Source of the DNA: Candidatus Nitronereus thalassa | GTDB taxonomy: Bacteria > Nitrospirota > Nitrospiria > Nitrospirales > UBA8639 | Direction: 5' to 3' | NCBI RefSeq assembly: GCF_032191465.1 | Contig: NZ_JAQOUE010000001.1 | Location: 3,069,501 to 3,133,500 of the forward strand | Length of the DNA stretch: 64,000 nt | Shown here: in pieces, positions 1 through 10,145 of the stretch | Layout of the letters: each line of letters opens with the position of its first letter | Position numbering within the stretch: position 1 is the stretch's first letter | Program-made: the position numbers and the translations under genes | Notes under the pieces: model-generated | Database searches by the model: none | Told to the model about the DNA's origin: nothing | What the model saw: only the letters and a program-made list of their open reading frames with translations

Positions 1-1173
1 AACGTGATAGCCTTTGGCGGGAGGATTCTCGAAGAGGGAACCCCGAAATATTTGAATTCCCCGGAAACGCCACTTTTTAACAAAGGGCGAAATTTGTTCG
101 GTATGGATCGCGCGCGTGAGGCGGCAAGCCAACTCAATAACTTGTTAATTGTCGAAGGATACTTTGACGTGATGGTGCTGCATCAGCATGGCATTCGTCA
201 TGCGGTGGCTCCGTTGGGGACAGCACTGACCGCGGAGCATGTGTCGTTGCTCCGTCGCTTTGTGAAAAATGTGGTCTTAATGTTTGATGGCGATGCCGCT
301 GGACTCGGGGCGACTTTGCGAACCATGGATGTGTTCATCAATACCGGCGTCACGGTCAAAGTCGTCCGTTTGCCGGCAGGAGAAGATCCAGATTCGTATG
401 TGAGAGCGCATGGGGGTGATCAGGTGTTGGCCCTCCAACAGCAAGCCCGCCCTTTAGTCGAATTTGCCGTGGAACAATGCCTCGAAGGGGCGACGAAAGC
501 TTCGGTGGAAGAACGGACGAGACGGGTTGATGACGTGCTCCGTATTTTGGCCAAAGTATCTCACCCGATAGAAAAAGAAGAATATTTTAAACAGGTGGCC
601 GAGCGATTAGGGATCTCACAGTCCCTTCTCATGCAACGTTCTCCTGTGCTGCTAGCGCGGCAGGTCTCTCGTGACTCTCGGCAACAATCGTCGCCGAATC
701 TTCCGGCCAGGGGCCGGGTTCAAGACCAAAAAGGAAGCAGGGAAGAACGTGACTTAGTCACGCTATTGATACAAGGCATGATTGAGCCTGATCAAATTTT
801 GGCGTTGCGCCCTGAGGATTTTCTCAATCCTGAGTATCGCCGTCTTGTGACCATGAGTTTGGCCCATGTCAATCAGGATGGAGTTTTTGACTCGGAAGCC
901 CTTCTGGCCGAAGCCGCAATGAATCAAGACTTTTCGGCCTTGGTGGCTCAATTATCGGTGTCTGAACAACATTTCGATGATTGTCGGGATTACGTAAAAG
1001 GTTGCCTGAACGTCTTGGAACGACGACGTCTTAAAACCACCTTGGATGAATTGATTGCGCGGCTCCGCATCGCGGAACGTGAACATCATGTCGAACAAAT
1101 TGCTGAAATTAATGCAGAGATAGATTCCTTGCGCGAGCAAAAGGCCGGGCTCGCTATTTCTCCTCAAGCCTAA
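1..1173 (+). CDS. dnaG: DNA primase, C-terminal part (5' end outside window)
   Basis: DnaG makes the RNA primers for lagging-strand replication together with the replicative helicase. The open frame enters from base 1, so about 390 C-terminal residues are visible. They begin inside the catalytic core (IAFGGRIL, then [11 protein letters not shown]) and continue through the TOPRIM domain, with the acidic motifs IVEGYFDVM and LMFDGDAAG that bind catalytic metal. The last 200 or so residues are the variable helicase-binding C-terminus. The gene ends 19 bases before rpoD on the same strand, the conserved dnaG-rpoD arrangement of the macromolecular synthesis operon. The identity is secure; only the start lies outside the window. 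Confidence 0.96.
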   Translation, partial: NVIAFGGRILEEGTPKYLNSPETPLFNKGRNLFGMDRAREAASQLNNLLIVEGYFDVMVLHQHGIRHAVAPLGTALTAEHVSLLRRFVKNVVLMFDGDAAGLGATLRTMDVFINTGVTVKVVRLPAGEDPDSYVRAHGGDQVLALQQQARPLVEFAVEQCLEGATKASVEERTRRVDDVLRILAKVSHPIEKEEYFKQVAERLGISQSLLMQRSPVLLARQVSRDSRQQSSPNLPARGRVQDQKGSREERDLVTLLIQGMIEPDQILALRPEDFLNPEYRRLVTMSLAHVNQDGVFDSEALLAEAAMNQDFSALVAQLSVSEQHFDDCRDYVKGCLNVLERRRLKTTLDELIARLRIAEREHHVEQIAEINAEIDSLREQKAGLAISPQA

Positions 1174-1192
1174 CCTAACGAGAGGACGGTTT

Positions 1193-3016
1193 ATGGCGAA
1201 AACCAAACTGTCGAGGACATCGAAAGTGGTTCTAGCTTTTGAGAAAAAGAAAAAACGGACTCCATCGAAGCCGATGAAGTCCGCAGTTCAGGCCATTGTA
1301 TCATCCGCTACCCATTTTACGAATTTGGTCATGGCGATGGAAGCACAGGATCAAGAGAGTCCTGAAGTTGGCTCTCGGAAGGCTTCGTCTCAATCCTCTC
1401 CCTCTAATGATTTGGCAAGAGATGACGAACGTCCTGATGAGCGAGAAGGGTCTTCGGATGACAACGAACGAGAGATCGATCTTACCCCTGGTGATTTAAG
1501 TCGGACCGATGATCCGGTGCGACTCTATTTGCGCGAAATGGGCAGTGTTTCGTTGTTGAGTCGCGAAGGGGAAATCGAGTTAGCCAAACGGATCGAAGAG
1601 GGCAAGCATGAATTAGCCTTGGCTGTGGCCGGGATGCCCATGACCCTGACCTATCTGGATGCGCTGCGACTGGCCATGAAGAAAGGCGAATTGCGCGTTC
1701 GGGACTTGGTCTTTGTCCAAGAGGCGACGGAAGAGGAAGAGCTTGACGAAGAAGAGGTTGAAGACGATCAAGATGAAGAAGAATTAAAGGTGCGTACCTT
1801 GGCAGAGCTTGAAAAAACCCGACGGTTGGGTAAAAGCTTGCTGACCCTCTATGCCAAGCGACGGAAAGCGCCCCAAGCTCAGCAGGCCCGTCTGGCTAAG
1901 CAGCTCCAGAGCATTCAATTACAGATTGTCGAACGGCTGGAAGCATTGAACTTGCAACCTGAAGTGCGGGAAGAGTTGTTGCGTCGGATTAAAGAGAAGG
2001 GGATTTCGCTACGGAGTGCCGAGCGGGTCGTGGAGGATTGTTGCCGGCGGATTGGAAAGCCTAGGCCTGAAGCCATAAAAATTATCCGACGGATGGGACG
2101 AGAGCGTTCGGTCTACGCCACTGTACGACGTAAGACTGGTTACAGTGATGAAGCCTTAGAAAAGTTGAGGGTGGCTTTTCAGGAAGCCCTCGGAACGATG
2201 CGGCGAATCGAACAAGAAGAAGTCTTACTGCCTGCCGTGGAATTCAAAGGTGCGTTTCTGATCCTTGAGCGTGCGGAAGAGAAGATGAAGCGGGGAAAGG
2301 CGGAATTGATTGAAGCCAATCTGCGGCTGGTGGTGAGTATTGCCAAGAAATACACGAATCGGGGGCTCCAATTTTTGGACTTGATTCAAGAAGGCAATGT
2401 CGGGTTGATGAAGGCGGTGGATAAGTTTGAGTATCAGCGGGGATATAAATTCAGTACGTATGCGACGTGGTGGATTCGGCAGGCGATCACGCGTGCGATT
2501 GCCGATCAAGCCAGAACAATTCGTGTACCAGTGCACATGATCGAGACAATCAATAAGCTCGTCCGAACCTCACGGCACCTGGTGCAGCAGTTAGGGCGGG
2601 AGCCGACGCCAGAGGAGATTGGGGAGCGGATGGAAATGCCGCTGGAGAAGGTGCGGAAGATCTTAAAGATTGCGAAGGAGCCGATCTCACTGGAGACGCC
2701 GATTGGAGAGGAAGAGGATAGTCATTTGGGAGATTTCATCGAAGATAAGAAGGCCGTCTCTCCCTTAGAGGCGGCGACCCGCTATGATTTGCAGCGACAA
2801 ATTTCAACATCTCTCAGCACATTGACTCCACGAGAGGAAAAAGTACTTCGCAAGCGGTTTGGGATCGGCGAGGCCACGGACCATACGCTCGAGGAAGTGG
2901 GGCAGGACTTTGATGTCACGCGTGAACGGATTCGGCAGATTGAAGCCAAGGCGTTGCGCAAGCTGCGCCATCCTACACGGAGCAAAAAATTACGGAGTTT
3001 TGCCGAAGGTTTTTAA
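1193..3016 (+). CDS. rpoD: RNA polymerase primary sigma factor (sigma-70)
   Basis: Housekeeping sigma factor that directs RNA polymerase to standard promoters. At 607 residues it is a typical length. Region 1.2 starts near residue 103 ([20 protein letters not shown]). A long non-conserved insert with an acidic stretch around residues 180-200 follows. Regions 2.1-2.4 lie near residues 365-445 ([44 protein letters not shown]). Regions 3 and 4 close the protein, with the -35-binding helix-turn-helix near the end ([20 protein letters not shown]). The first 100 residues are polar and low in complexity and do not look like a classical region 1.1. The ATG follows a GAGAGG-type ribosome site. It is probably co-transcribed with dnaG. 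Confidence 0.97.
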   Translation: MAKTKLSRTSKVVLAFEKKKKRTPSKPMKSAVQAIVSSATHFTNLVMAMEAQDQESPEVGSRKASSQSSPSNDLARDDERPDEREGSSDDNEREIDLTPGDLSRTDDPVRLYLREMGSVSLLSREGEIELAKRIEEGKHELALAVAGMPMTLTYLDALRLAMKKGELRVRDLVFVQEATEEEELDEEEVEDDQDEEELKVRTLAELEKTRRLGKSLLTLYAKRRKAPQAQQARLAKQLQSIQLQIVERLEALNLQPEVREELLRRIKEKGISLRSAERVVEDCCRRIGKPRPEAIKIIRRMGRERSVYATVRRKTGYSDEALEKLRVAFQEALGTMRRIEQEEVLLPAVEFKGAFLILERAEEKMKRGKAELIEANLRLVVSIAKKYTNRGLQFLDLIQEGNVGLMKAVDKFEYQRGYKFSTYATWWIRQAITRAIADQARTIRVPVHMIETINKLVRTSRHLVQQLGREPTPEEIGERMEMPLEKVRKILKIAKEPISLETPIGEEEDSHLGDFIEDKKAVSPLEAATRYDLQRQISTSLSTLTPREEKVLRKRFGIGEATDHTLEEVGQDFDVTRERIRQIEAKALRKLRHPTRSKKLRSFAEGF

Positions 3017-3132
3017 TCCGCAAATTGTGTTGCCTGACGTGAATACGATCATGGGCAGGGGACGCTTGGCATTGACCAGATTCTTTCCTTGACCAGTGGC
3101 CCACCACACTTTATTCTGCATGGGTTTTTGCC

Positions 3133-3209
3133 GGGCCCATAGCTCAGTTGGTTAGAGCGGCGGACTCATAATCCGTTGGTCCCAGGTTCAAGTCCTGGTG
3201 GGCCCACCA
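3133..3209 (+). tRNA. tRNA with CAU anticodon (Ile2 or elongator Met)
   Basis: A full cloverleaf can be drawn. The 7-bp acceptor GGGCCCA pairs with TGGGCCC. The D arm is AGCTCAGTTGGTTAGAGC, the anticodon loop CTCATAA gives CAU, and the T loop is TTCAAGT. Discriminator A and CCA are encoded. The sequence resembles the tRNA-Ile2 species whose C34 is modified to lysidine by TilS, but CAU also fits elongator tRNA-Met. The two cannot be separated by eye. Confidence 0.93.
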
Positions 3210-3288
3210 TCTTTGATCTTTTATAGTGAGATTCGGTAAGGTAGACTTTAATTGAAATAGGCCTTCTCTCGACCCAATAGAGGTGTTC

Positions 3289-4044
3289 TTGAACCCGCAA
3301 CTGTCCCTCCTTGTCCAGCTTCAACAGTTCGATTTGAAAATTCATCAATTAGATGTAGAACGGCAACAGATTCCAGTCCTCCTGACTGAGGCGCGTCTCC
3401 CCTTGGACCAAGCCAATTCACGTTTGGAGGAACTTAATGCCGTGATTGCCAAAGCGACGGCTGACCGTCGGAGTGGAGAGCAAGATCTGGAAGAGCATGA
3501 AAGCCATGTGCAAAAACTTCGTACTCGACTCATGGAGCTCAAGTCGAATAAGGAATACCAGGCACATTTATTTGAAATCGACTTGGCCAAAAAAAAGAAG
3601 GATTCTCTTGAAGAGAGGGTTCTGATGGCTATGGAGCGAATCGAAGAAAAACAAAAGGAACTACAGGAAGTGCAACAACTGGTGGAGGAAGCATCCCAAT
3701 CGTATCACCAGGAAAATGCACAATTGGAAGCCAAAGCTCTTGAACTCGATAAGGAACTCGGCGAGTTAAAGACAGAAAAAGAAAAAGTGTTGCCCCTTTT
3801 GGAAAAACCTGTGTACAAACGATATACCGCTCTCAAAACCACGCTCAAAATTCGCGTGGTGGCACCCATTCGTGGGGGGACTTGTGGCGGGTGTCAATTA
3901 CAGGTTCCTCCTCAATTGGTGGCCGATGTCAAACGAGCCGACCAATTGTTGACTTGCCCCTATTGTTTTAGGATTCTGTATTCCGAAGACCTCCTAGAAG
4001 AAGTGCCAGAGTTTTCCAATGCTCAGGGAGGCGCCGATACCTAG
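3289..4044 (+). CDS. Coiled-coil protein with C4 zinc ribbon (COG1579 type)
   Basis: Predicted cytoplasmic protein of about 250 residues. The first 170 residues are a long charged coiled coil rich in Glu, Lys, Gln and Leu. The C-terminus carries a zinc ribbon with two CxxC pairs (TCGGCQL and TCPYCFRILY). This is the layout of the widespread COG1579 nucleic-acid-binding-like family, whose exact role is not settled. I chose the TTG at 3289 because the AGAGG ribosome site ends 5 bases before it; a GTG at 3283 overlaps that site. It lies just upstream of rnpB on the same strand, a placement seen in other genomes. Confidence 0.85.
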   Translation: MNPQLSLLVQLQQFDLKIHQLDVERQQIPVLLTEARLPLDQANSRLEELNAVIAKATADRRSGEQDLEEHESHVQKLRTRLMELKSNKEYQAHLFEIDLAKKKKDSLEERVLMAMERIEEKQKELQEVQQLVEEASQSYHQENAQLEAKALELDKELGELKTEKEKVLPLLEKPVYKRYTALKTTLKIRVVAPIRGGTCGGCQLQVPPQLVADVKRADQLLTCPYCFRILYSEDLLEEVPEFSNAQGGADT

Positions 4045-4084
4045 CCCCACAGTTCCTGCCCCTTTTGCTCTCCATTAAATGATA

Positions 4085-4114
4085 TTGCTTGTTTCCTCTC
4101 AATCGGCATAGGAT
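4085..4114 (+). promoter_or_regulatory. Candidate promoter for rnpB
   Basis: TTGCTT (4085-4090) and TAGGAT (4109-4114) are separated by 18 bases and lie just upstream of the first paired base of RNase P RNA at 4131. The match to sigma-70 consensus is moderate, so this rests mainly on position. Confidence 0.4.
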
Positions 4115-4130
4115 AAATTTAAAGGATCCA

Positions 4131-4584
4131 TGGAGTGGGTTAGGTGATCGCTTATTCCTGCGTGGGCCAGGGAATGGGAGGAAAGTCCGGACTCCACAGG
4201 GCAGGGTGCTGGGTAACGCCCAGGCGGAGCAATCCGACATGAGCGCCACAGAAAACATACCGCCAGTGACTGGGTCTTTCGAGATCCTCTCAGGTAAGGG
4301 TGAAATGGTGGGGTAAGAGCCCACCGCATTCATGGCGACATGAATGGCAGGGCAAGCATCACCCGGAGCAAGACCAAATAGGGGAACGAACCGAACGGGG
4401 TATTCTTCATCCTCATGCTTGAGGCCCTTCTGGGTGAAGAATTTACCATCATGTTCGAGAGAGGTCGGCCCGGCCGAAGTTCCCGGGTAGGTTGCTAGAA
4501 GCCTACGGTAACGTGGGTTCCAGAGACATGATCACCCTCATGTATTGATACATGGGACAGAATCCGGCTTATCGACCCACTCCA
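4131..4584 (+). ncRNA. rnpB: RNase P RNA, bacterial type A
   Basis: Catalytic RNA that removes 5' leaders from pre-tRNAs. The outermost helix P1 is visible as TGGAGTGGGT at 4131 pairing with the CCCACTCCA that ends at 4584. Diagnostic conserved segments are GAGGAAAGTCCGGACTCC near 4178 (the 5' strand of P4 with CR-I), CCACAGAAA near 4246, a TAAGGGTGAAATGG tract near 4295 and the GGTAAGAGCCCACCGC tract near 4313. The length of about 454 bases is normal for ancestral type A. It sits between two tRNA genes. Reading frames drawn through it are artefacts. Confidence 0.93.
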
Positions 4585-4713
4585 TGCCTTTTTTTGTGAA
4601 CATTGAGAGATTGGCTCAAATAAGCTGTCTGAGGCCAAAAACTTTATCGTTTGTTTGACGAGGAAAGACCCCTTTGTTACCATGACCCCTTCATTTCTGA
4701 GGAAGTCCATACT

Positions 4714-4791
4714 GTCCCCATCGTCTAGTCTGGCCTAGGACGCCGCCCTTTCAAGGCGGCAACGCGGGTTCAAATCCCGCTGGGGACGCCA
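4714..4791 (+). tRNA. tRNA-Glu (TTC)
   Basis: Acceptor GTCCCCA pairs with TGGGGAC, discriminator G, CCA encoded. The anticodon arm CCGCCCTTTCAAGGCGG shows the anticodon TTC. The D arm (TCGTCTAGTCTGGCCTAGGA) is the form typical of glutamate tRNAs. Confidence 0.95.
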
Positions 4792-4799
4792 CTATACAA

Positions 4800-4833
4800 A
4801 GCCGCTGGACTGAGTTTCAGCGGCTCTTTTTTT
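4800..4833 (+). terminator. Rho-independent terminator after tRNA-Glu
   Basis: An 8-bp stem, AGCCGCTG (4800-4807) with CAGCGGCT (4818-4825), has a 10-base loop and is followed by a run of seven T at 4827-4833. It begins 8 bases after the CCA end and would end the rnpB/tRNA-Glu transcript. Confidence 0.85.
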
Positions 4834-5014
4834 GTCTAATGGGTTTTGAGCCATAGAATTGGAGGGCTGGGATGGCCCGCTTGGTTGTGATCCAAAATTT
4901 TGATTTGTACAATGGGGAAGATCCTGATTTTGAGGGTAAGCCGAGAAGTCCCCGTTCAATAACCGTTCTAAACATTCATCATTTCCCTGGGTTTTGTGAG
5001 GTAAGGAGGAATCC

Positions 5015-5989
5015 ATGCAGAGGGTATCATCAATAAAAACAGGGGTGTGGGTAACCCTGACCATGGGAAGTTTGATTTTGGCGTTTGGAGGATTGCCGGT
5101 TGCGGCTGAATGGAAGTATGAGTCCGATGAACCGCCGATCGAATCTCAATTTGAAATGATCAATGGAAAAGATGGTGCACCCATGATTAAAATTCCCGAA
5201 GGTGAATTTTTGATGGGCGCGAATGATGGCCCAAGAAATGAACGGCCGGAACATATGGTGTATTTAGATAGCTATTTTATCGATCAATTTGAAGTGACGA
5301 TGGAACGATATCAAGCGTTTTTAGATGAAACGTATCATGACCTGCCTCCTCTCTGGGATGATGGCGCCGCGTTAGAGGAAGCCAAGGATCGACCTGCAGT
5401 GGGCATGGCGTGGTCCAGTGCCAAGGCCTATTGCGAATGGGCTGGCAAGCGCTTACCAACGGAAGCTGAATGGGAAAAAGCTGCTCGAGGAACTGATGGG
5501 CGTCGCTATCCCTGGGGGCACATGCAGCCTTTTGTGGATATTGCACGGTACAATCTAGGTACGACAGGGTGGGTAAGTTATAAAACGACGCTTGCCTCGG
5601 TGACGAGCGGAACGTCCGGGATGAGTATTCGCCATGGATTGAAACAGGGCACCAAAAGTCCTTACGGGTTGTATCATATGGCGGGAAATGCCTCTGAATG
5701 GGTTGCTGATTGGTATGACCGAAGCTATTACGAAGAGAGCCCCAAGAAAAATCCTCAGGGGCCAGCAGAAGGGGACCGGAAAGTCTATCGTGGAGGTTCG
5801 TGGGAAGATCCCCCGGCGCGTCTTCGGGTGACATCTCGGGCGAGTGCCGAACCCAAATTTCCCATTGAGGCGAATGATCTGACCATAGGGTTTCGATGTG
5901 TGCAGGATGGAACTAGTGAAAAAAAAGATGGAGAAGTTGTGGAGAAAGTGAAAGCTGATATGGTCCCAGGTTCAATAAAGAAAAACTAG
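5015..5989 (+). CDS. Secreted FGE/SUMF1-like domain protein lacking catalytic cysteines
   Basis: A 324-residue protein with an N-terminal signal peptide (hydrophobic stretch around residues 10-30) and one formylglycine-generating-enzyme-type fold. Family landmarks appear in order: IPEGEFLMGANDGPRNERPEH, YFIDQFEVTMERYQAFL, RLPTEAEWEKAARG, GLYHMAGNASEWVADWYD, YRGGSWED and IGFRCV. In active FGE the RGGSW region is followed by a cysteine pair that oxidises the sulfatase cysteine. Here that stretch (DPPARLRVTSRAS) has none, so sulfatase activation is unlikely and a structural or binding role is more plausible. The AAGGAGG site before the ATG is excellent. It ends in a 4-base convergent overlap with the cupin gene. 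Confidence 0.85.
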   Translation: MQRVSSIKTGVWVTLTMGSLILAFGGLPVAAEWKYESDEPPIESQFEMINGKDGAPMIKIPEGEFLMGANDGPRNERPEHMVYLDSYFIDQFEVTMERYQAFLDETYHDLPPLWDDGAALEEAKDRPAVGMAWSSAKAYCEWAGKRLPTEAEWEKAARGTDGRRYPWGHMQPFVDIARYNLGTTGWVSYKTTLASVTSGTSGMSIRHGLKQGTKSPYGLYHMAGNASEWVADWYDRSYYEESPKKNPQGPAEGDRKVYRGGSWEDPPARLRVTSRASAEPKFPIEANDLTIGFRCVQDGTSEKKDGEVVEKVKADMVPGSIKKN

Positions 5990-6276
5990 ATTGCTGTCTT
6001 GAGACCATAGAGCCAGCGTGCAGTTTTCTTTCCGACGTTTTTGACCGTATGAGGGACGCGGGCTGGAATCAACACTTCTTCCCCAATCTGAGGTCGAATA
6101 CATTGGCCTTCCATTTCAATTTCCAATTCCCCCGCGATGGCCATGAATAATTCATCGGAATCGTGCCTATCGTCTTGCCAGACCCGGCCAGCATGATCAA
6201 TCCAAATGCCGCAACTGAATCCGCGAGCATGCCACTCGCGTTCGATGTCTGATTTCTCGACTCGTGCTGTGTTCAC
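5986..6276 (-). CDS. Small single-domain cupin
   Basis: A 96-residue all-beta protein with the cupin core: DSDELFMAIAGELEIEMEGQ, then GEEVLIPARVPHTVKNVG. The motif-1 histidines are partly replaced (HDSDELF), while the motif-2 His is kept in PARVPH. Such proteins bind small ligands or metals; no substrate can be assigned. It starts with GTG at 6276 after a weak GAAG-type site. Its 3' end overlaps the convergent FGE-like gene by 4 bases. It lies downstream of nrdJ on the same strand, about 40 bases away, and could be read through from it. Confidence 0.75.
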   Translation of the reverse strand: MNTARVEKSDIEREWHARGFSCGIWIDHAGRVWQDDRHDSDELFMAIAGELEIEMEGQCIRPQIGEEVLIPARVPHTVKNVGKKTARWLYGLKTAI

Positions 6277-6315
6277 TCTTCGGTCCTTTCGCAGCTAGTT
6301 ATGCAGGCACAATAT

Positions 6316-9300
6316 TTATGAGCACCCGGTAGTTGCGCCACAATTTCTACAGACTAAACACATTCCGTTTCGTACCAATTTAAATTGCTTGCACTCCAGA
6401 CAAGGATCCCCTTCATATCCGGTTTGATAAGCCGTATTCATCTCTGCTGTGTATGTGACAGATTCTCGTTTCATTTCGATTTTTTGAGAAACCTTGCCAT
6501 GCCCTTTGCCATTGCCATGTTGGCCATTTTTATTTCCACGTCTTGATGGAAACAGTTCGGGGCTGATGGTAGCCGAAGTAATGGTTCTTGGGTCCGCAGG
6601 TTCGTCATCCGTGCATTCGGGATCTTTTTTGACGGAGTCTCCCCGAAGGTCTTCGGGTCTTACCTGTTGCAGGTCGGTCCGATCGAGATAGGTGATGGCG
6701 AGTTCGCGGAAAATATAATCGATGATTGAGGTCGACATTTTGATGCGGTCATTGAGCTTGACTGGTCCATTGGGTTCAAACCGCGTGAACAGGAAGGCTT
6801 CGACAAATTCTTCGAGGGGAACCCCATGTTGGAGTCCCAAGGAAATGGCAATGGCAAAGCAATTCATTAAGCTACGGAAGGCTGCTCCTTCCTTGTGCAT
6901 GTCGAGGAAAATCTCTCCCAACGTGCCATCTTCATATTCCCCGGTCCGAAGATAGATCTTGTGTCCCCCAAGATTTGCTTTTTGCGTATAACCGCCTCGC
7001 CGAGTCGGTAGTGGCCGACGTTTGGCCAGATAGCGAACCATTATCCGCTCCGTCACCTGTTGGGCTTTATTTAAGATGTCGTCGGAATATTCTTCAGTTT
7101 CCCCGGCATCACTTGAGGCATTCAGCGGCTGGCTCAGTTTAGACCCGTCACGATAGAGGGCCACCGCTTTCAGCATGTTTTTCCAGCCTACATAATAGGC
7201 GTTTTCAACATCATGGACGGTGGATTCTCCAGGCATATTGATGGTTTTGCTAATGGCGCCGCTAATAAATGGTTGCGCCGCAGCCATGGTATAAATATGG
7301 GCATCTGTGGAGATGCTTCGTTTGCCGATTCGTCCACAGCGATTTGCGCAATCGAACACAGGCAAGTGCTCTGGTTGAAGATGTGGCGCACCTTCCACGG
7401 TCATGGTTCCACAACAAAAGTCATTGGCTGCAAGAATCTCTTCTTGAGTAAACCCAAGTTCTTTGAGCATATTGAACTTCGGGTCGTTGAGTTGGTCATC
7501 GGTCAGCCCGAGCCGGTTTCGGCAAAAATCTTCGCCTAATGTCCATTTATTGAAGGCAAACTGAATTTCGAAGGCTCCATCAAGGGTCGCTTCGATGCGC
7601 TCCAAGGCTTCTGGGTTAAACCCTTTGGCCATCAGGGATTCATGATTGATAAACGGAGATTGTTTTAATGTGCGAGTGCCTGTGGCATAGGTAATGATGT
7701 CGTGAATCTGTTCTTGAGTGTACCCGAGCTTTTTTAAGGCGGGCGGAAGACTTTGGTTGATGATCTTAAAGTATCCACCGCCCGCAAGTTTCTTGAACTT
7801 GACTAAGGCAAAGTCGGGTTCAATACCCGTGGTATCGCAATCCATAACTAATCCGATGGTGCCAGTGGGAGCAATGACAGTGGATTGAGCATTTCGATAT
7901 CCATGTGCCTCTCCCAAAGTCACGGCTCGATCCCATGTTTCTCGAGCGGCGGCTAGTAGATCGGCAGGCGCTTCGATTTCATCGATACTCATGGGGGTGA
8001 TCGTTAACCCTTCGTAATCTTCTTTTGGGGCGGCATAGGCGGCTCGTCTATGATTTCGCATGACCCGCAACATGGATTCACGGTTTTTGGCATAGCCTGG
8101 GAATGGTCCAAGCTCTGCAGCCATTTCCGCGGAGGTCGCATAAGATTCTCCGGTGAGAATAGCTGTGAGTGCACCACAAATGGCCAAGGCTTTGGGTGAG
8201 CCATAGGGAATGCCTTGACGCATGAGGAGCGAACCTAAGTTGGCATAGCCCAACCCCAAGGTTCGAAAGATAAAACTTTTTTCCGCAATGGCCTTGCTCG
8301 GGAATCCAGCCATGAGCACGCTAATTTCTAACACGATCGTCCACAATCGAATCGCATGCTGGTAGGCCGGAATGTCAAATTCCCCTTGGGGAGTCATGAA
8401 GGTTCCCAGATTGAGCGACGCTAAATTGCAGGCCGTGTCATCCAGAAACATGTACTCGCTGCAAGGGTTAGAGGCATTGATGCGTCCATCTTCCGGACAG
8501 GTATGCCATTCGTTGATGGTGGTGTCGTATTGAATCCCGGGATCGGCACAAATCCAGGCGGCCCAAGAAATTTGTTTCCACAATTCTTTGGCTTTGATCG
8601 TTTTGATGGGTTTGCCATCCGTTCGTTGCGTTAAAATCCAGTCGGCATCCTGATCCAATGCGTCAAAAAACGCATTGGGCACACGAATGCTGTTATTGGA
8701 GTTTTGTCCGGATACGGTCTGGTAGGCTTTGCTATCCCAATTTGTGTTGTATTCGTGAAAGACAAAATGGGTAAACCCTTCTTGGGCGTAAGCAAACATC
8801 CGTTGAATATAGGGTTCGGGGACCGTCGATTCACGAGCTGCTTTGATAGCTTGCTTGAGACCGGGATTACGTTGGGGGTCAAGTTCCAGCGACGAGACCG
8901 AATCCCCGGGTCGAATGTGGCAGGCTTGAAGCACGGCATTAAGCCGCTGAGCGCAGACCTTTGATCCGGTGACCATGGCCGCGACCTTCTGCTCTTCGAT
9001 GACCTTCCAGTTGATGAATTCTTCAATGTCAGGATGATCAAGATCCAGGCAGACCATTTTGGCGGCACGGCGAGTCGTGCCCCCGGATTTGATTGCGCCA
9101 GCAGCACGGTCCCCAATACGAAGGAAGGACATCAGTCCAGAGGACTTTCCACCGCCGGATAAAGGTTCGGCATCCCCTCTGAGTTTAGAGAAATTGGTGC
9201 CGGTTCCCGAACCGTATTTGAAGAGCCTGGCTTCCCGAACCCATAAGTCCATAATGCCGCCTTCATTGACGAGATCGTCGGATACGGATTGGATAAAGCA

Positions 9301-9846
9301 CGCATGGACTTGAGGACGTTCATAGGCGTTTTTCGAACGGTTCACCCGTTTGGTGTGAGGATCGACATAAAAATGCCCCTGGGAAGGTCCCGAAAGTCCA
9401 TAAGCGAAATGAAGGCCGGTATTAAACCATTGCGGCGAATTGGGAGCGGCCATTTGCTTGGCTAACATAAAGCATAACTCATCATAAAACGCTTGGCCGT
9501 CCTCCTCGGTATCGAAATAGCCATGGGTTTTCCCCCATTGGGTCCAGCAGCCGGCCAGTCGATGGAATACCTGACGAGCATCCCGTTCACAACCCGTCAC
9601 CGGCTTTCCAGCTGTATCCAGTTGCGGTGCTCCATCTTCGTCAACCTGGGGAATCCCAGCCTTCCTGAAATACTTTTGCGCTAAAATATCTACGGCTAAC
9701 TGAGACCATTGTTCCGGGGCCTGGATATCCTCAAGCTGAAACACCACAGAGCCATCGGGGTTGCGAATTTCTGAGGACCGGGTCGAAAAAGGAATGTTTT
9801 GATAAGGGCTGTGACCCCGCTGAGTAAAACGGCGCTCGATTTTCAA
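6316..9846 (-). CDS. nrdJ: Adenosylcobalamin-dependent (class II) ribonucleotide reductase
   Basis: Reduces ribonucleotides to deoxyribonucleotides using B12 as radical source, without oxygen dependence. At 1176 residues it is the large class II form. Visible motifs are [14 protein letters not shown], the NPCSE active-site loop ([23 protein letters not shown]), and [20 protein letters not shown]. The C-terminus is a zinc-ribbon tail ([20 protein letters not shown]). The start is TTG at 9846, with GGAGG six bases upstream. No class I or III subunits are in the window. The promoter carries two NrdR-like boxes (separate entry), so expression is probably repressed by NrdR-dATP. Confidence 0.96.
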   Translation of the reverse strand: MKIERRFTQRGHSPYQNIPFSTRSSEIRNPDGSVVFQLEDIQAPEQWSQLAVDILAQKYFRKAGIPQVDEDGAPQLDTAGKPVTGCERDARQVFHRLAGCWTQWGKTHGYFDTEEDGQAFYDELCFMLAKQMAAPNSPQWFNTGLHFAYGLSGPSQGHFYVDPHTKRVNRSKNAYERPQVHACFIQSVSDDLVNEGGIMDLWVREARLFKYGSGTGTNFSKLRGDAEPLSGGGKSSGLMSFLRIGDRAAGAIKSGGTTRRAAKMVCLDLDHPDIEEFINWKVIEEQKVAAMVTGSKVCAQRLNAVLQACHIRPGDSVSSLELDPQRNPGLKQAIKAARESTVPEPYIQRMFAYAQEGFTHFVFHEYNTNWDSKAYQTVSGQNSNNSIRVPNAFFDALDQDADWILTQRTDGKPIKTIKAKELWKQISWAAWICADPGIQYDTTINEWHTCPEDGRINASNPCSEYMFLDDTACNLASLNLGTFMTPQGEFDIPAYQHAIRLWTIVLEISVLMAGFPSKAIAEKSFIFRTLGLGYANLGSLLMRQGIPYGSPKALAICGALTAILTGESYATSAEMAAELGPFPGYAKNRESMLRVMRNHRRAAYAAPKEDYEGLTITPMSIDEIEAPADLLAAARETWDRAVTLGEAHGYRNAQSTVIAPTGTIGLVMDCDTTGIEPDFALVKFKKLAGGGYFKIINQSLPPALKKLGYTQEQIHDIITYATGTRTLKQSPFINHESLMAKGFNPEALERIEATLDGAFEIQFAFNKWTLGEDFCRNRLGLTDDQLNDPKFNMLKELGFTQEEILAANDFCCGTMTVEGAPHLQPEHLPVFDCANRCGRIGKRSISTDAHIYTMAAAQPFISGAISKTINMPGESTVHDVENAYYVGWKNMLKAVALYRDGSKLSQPLNASSDAGETEEYSDDILNKAQQVTERIMVRYLAKRRPLPTRRGGYTQKANLGGHKIYLRTGEYEDGTLGEIFLDMHKEGAAFRSLMNCFAIAISLGLQHGVPLEEFVEAFLFTRFEPNGPVKLNDRIKMSTSIIDYIFRELAITYLDRTDLQQVRPEDLRGDSVKKDPECTDDEPADPRTITSATISPELFPSRRGNKNGQHGNGKGHGKVSQKIEMKRESVTYTAEMNTAYQTGYEGDPCLECKQFKLVRNGMCLVCRNCGATTGCS

Positions 9847-9968
9847 GCCAATCCTCCTTGTTCCGTGGTGAAAAAACGGTCAAACCGTAACTGATGGAAG
9901 GCCTTGGATTTCAATAACATTCGAGTATACCTTCTGATTGAATCCGGAAGGAAGCTAACGATGAGGAG

Positions 9969-10016
9969 GCACAATCTATAGCGGCTAAAATAAATTGTCA
10001 ATACTAAATATTGTGT
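9969..10016 (-). promoter_or_regulatory. nrdJ promoter with paired NrdR boxes
   Basis: Read on the minus strand, a perfect -35 TTGACA (9996-10001) is followed after 15 bases by TATAGA (9975-9980). Two 16-bp sites resembling the NrdR consensus acaCwAtATaTwGtgt overlap these elements: 10001-10016 (14 of 16 matches) and 9969-9984 (12 of 16). Their starts are 32 bp apart, three helical turns, which is the spacing known for functional NrdR operators upstream of RNR genes. I see no cobalamin riboswitch in the leader. nrdR itself is outside the window. Confidence 0.75.
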
Positions 10017-10031
10017 TTTTTGGAACTATGG

Positions 10032-10145
10032 TGGGGATAACGGTGAATAGGCTGTGAACAAAAAAACACAAAAAATCTCAATGCGTTGTGAATGAAAATT
10101 TACAGTTATCCACAGGAATAAGGTGGGTGATTTTTTCTATCCACA
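10032..10145. promoter_or_regulatory. Cluster of DnaA boxes upstream of nrdJ
   Basis: A perfect DnaA box TTATCCACA lies at 10106-10114. A one-mismatch copy CTATCCACA lies at 10137-10145, 31 bp further on. A reverse-orientation one-mismatch copy TGGGGATAA lies at 10032-10040. They sit in an A+T-rich stretch between divergent genes, next to the nrdJ promoter. DnaA control of RNR genes is known from E. coli nrdAB. An origin is possible, but no dnaA, dnaN, gyrase or parAB genes are nearby. Apart from these sites and the nrdJ promoter, I see no gene in 9847-10546. Confidence 0.55.

Noticed and set aside
4089-4333. Several short frames in 4.1-4.6 kb
   Set aside because: This DNA is the RNase P RNA gene.
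9847-10016. Cobalamin riboswitch upstream of nrdJ
   Set aside because: No B12-box-like core or large conserved fold is visible in the leader; NrdR-type sites explain the region better.
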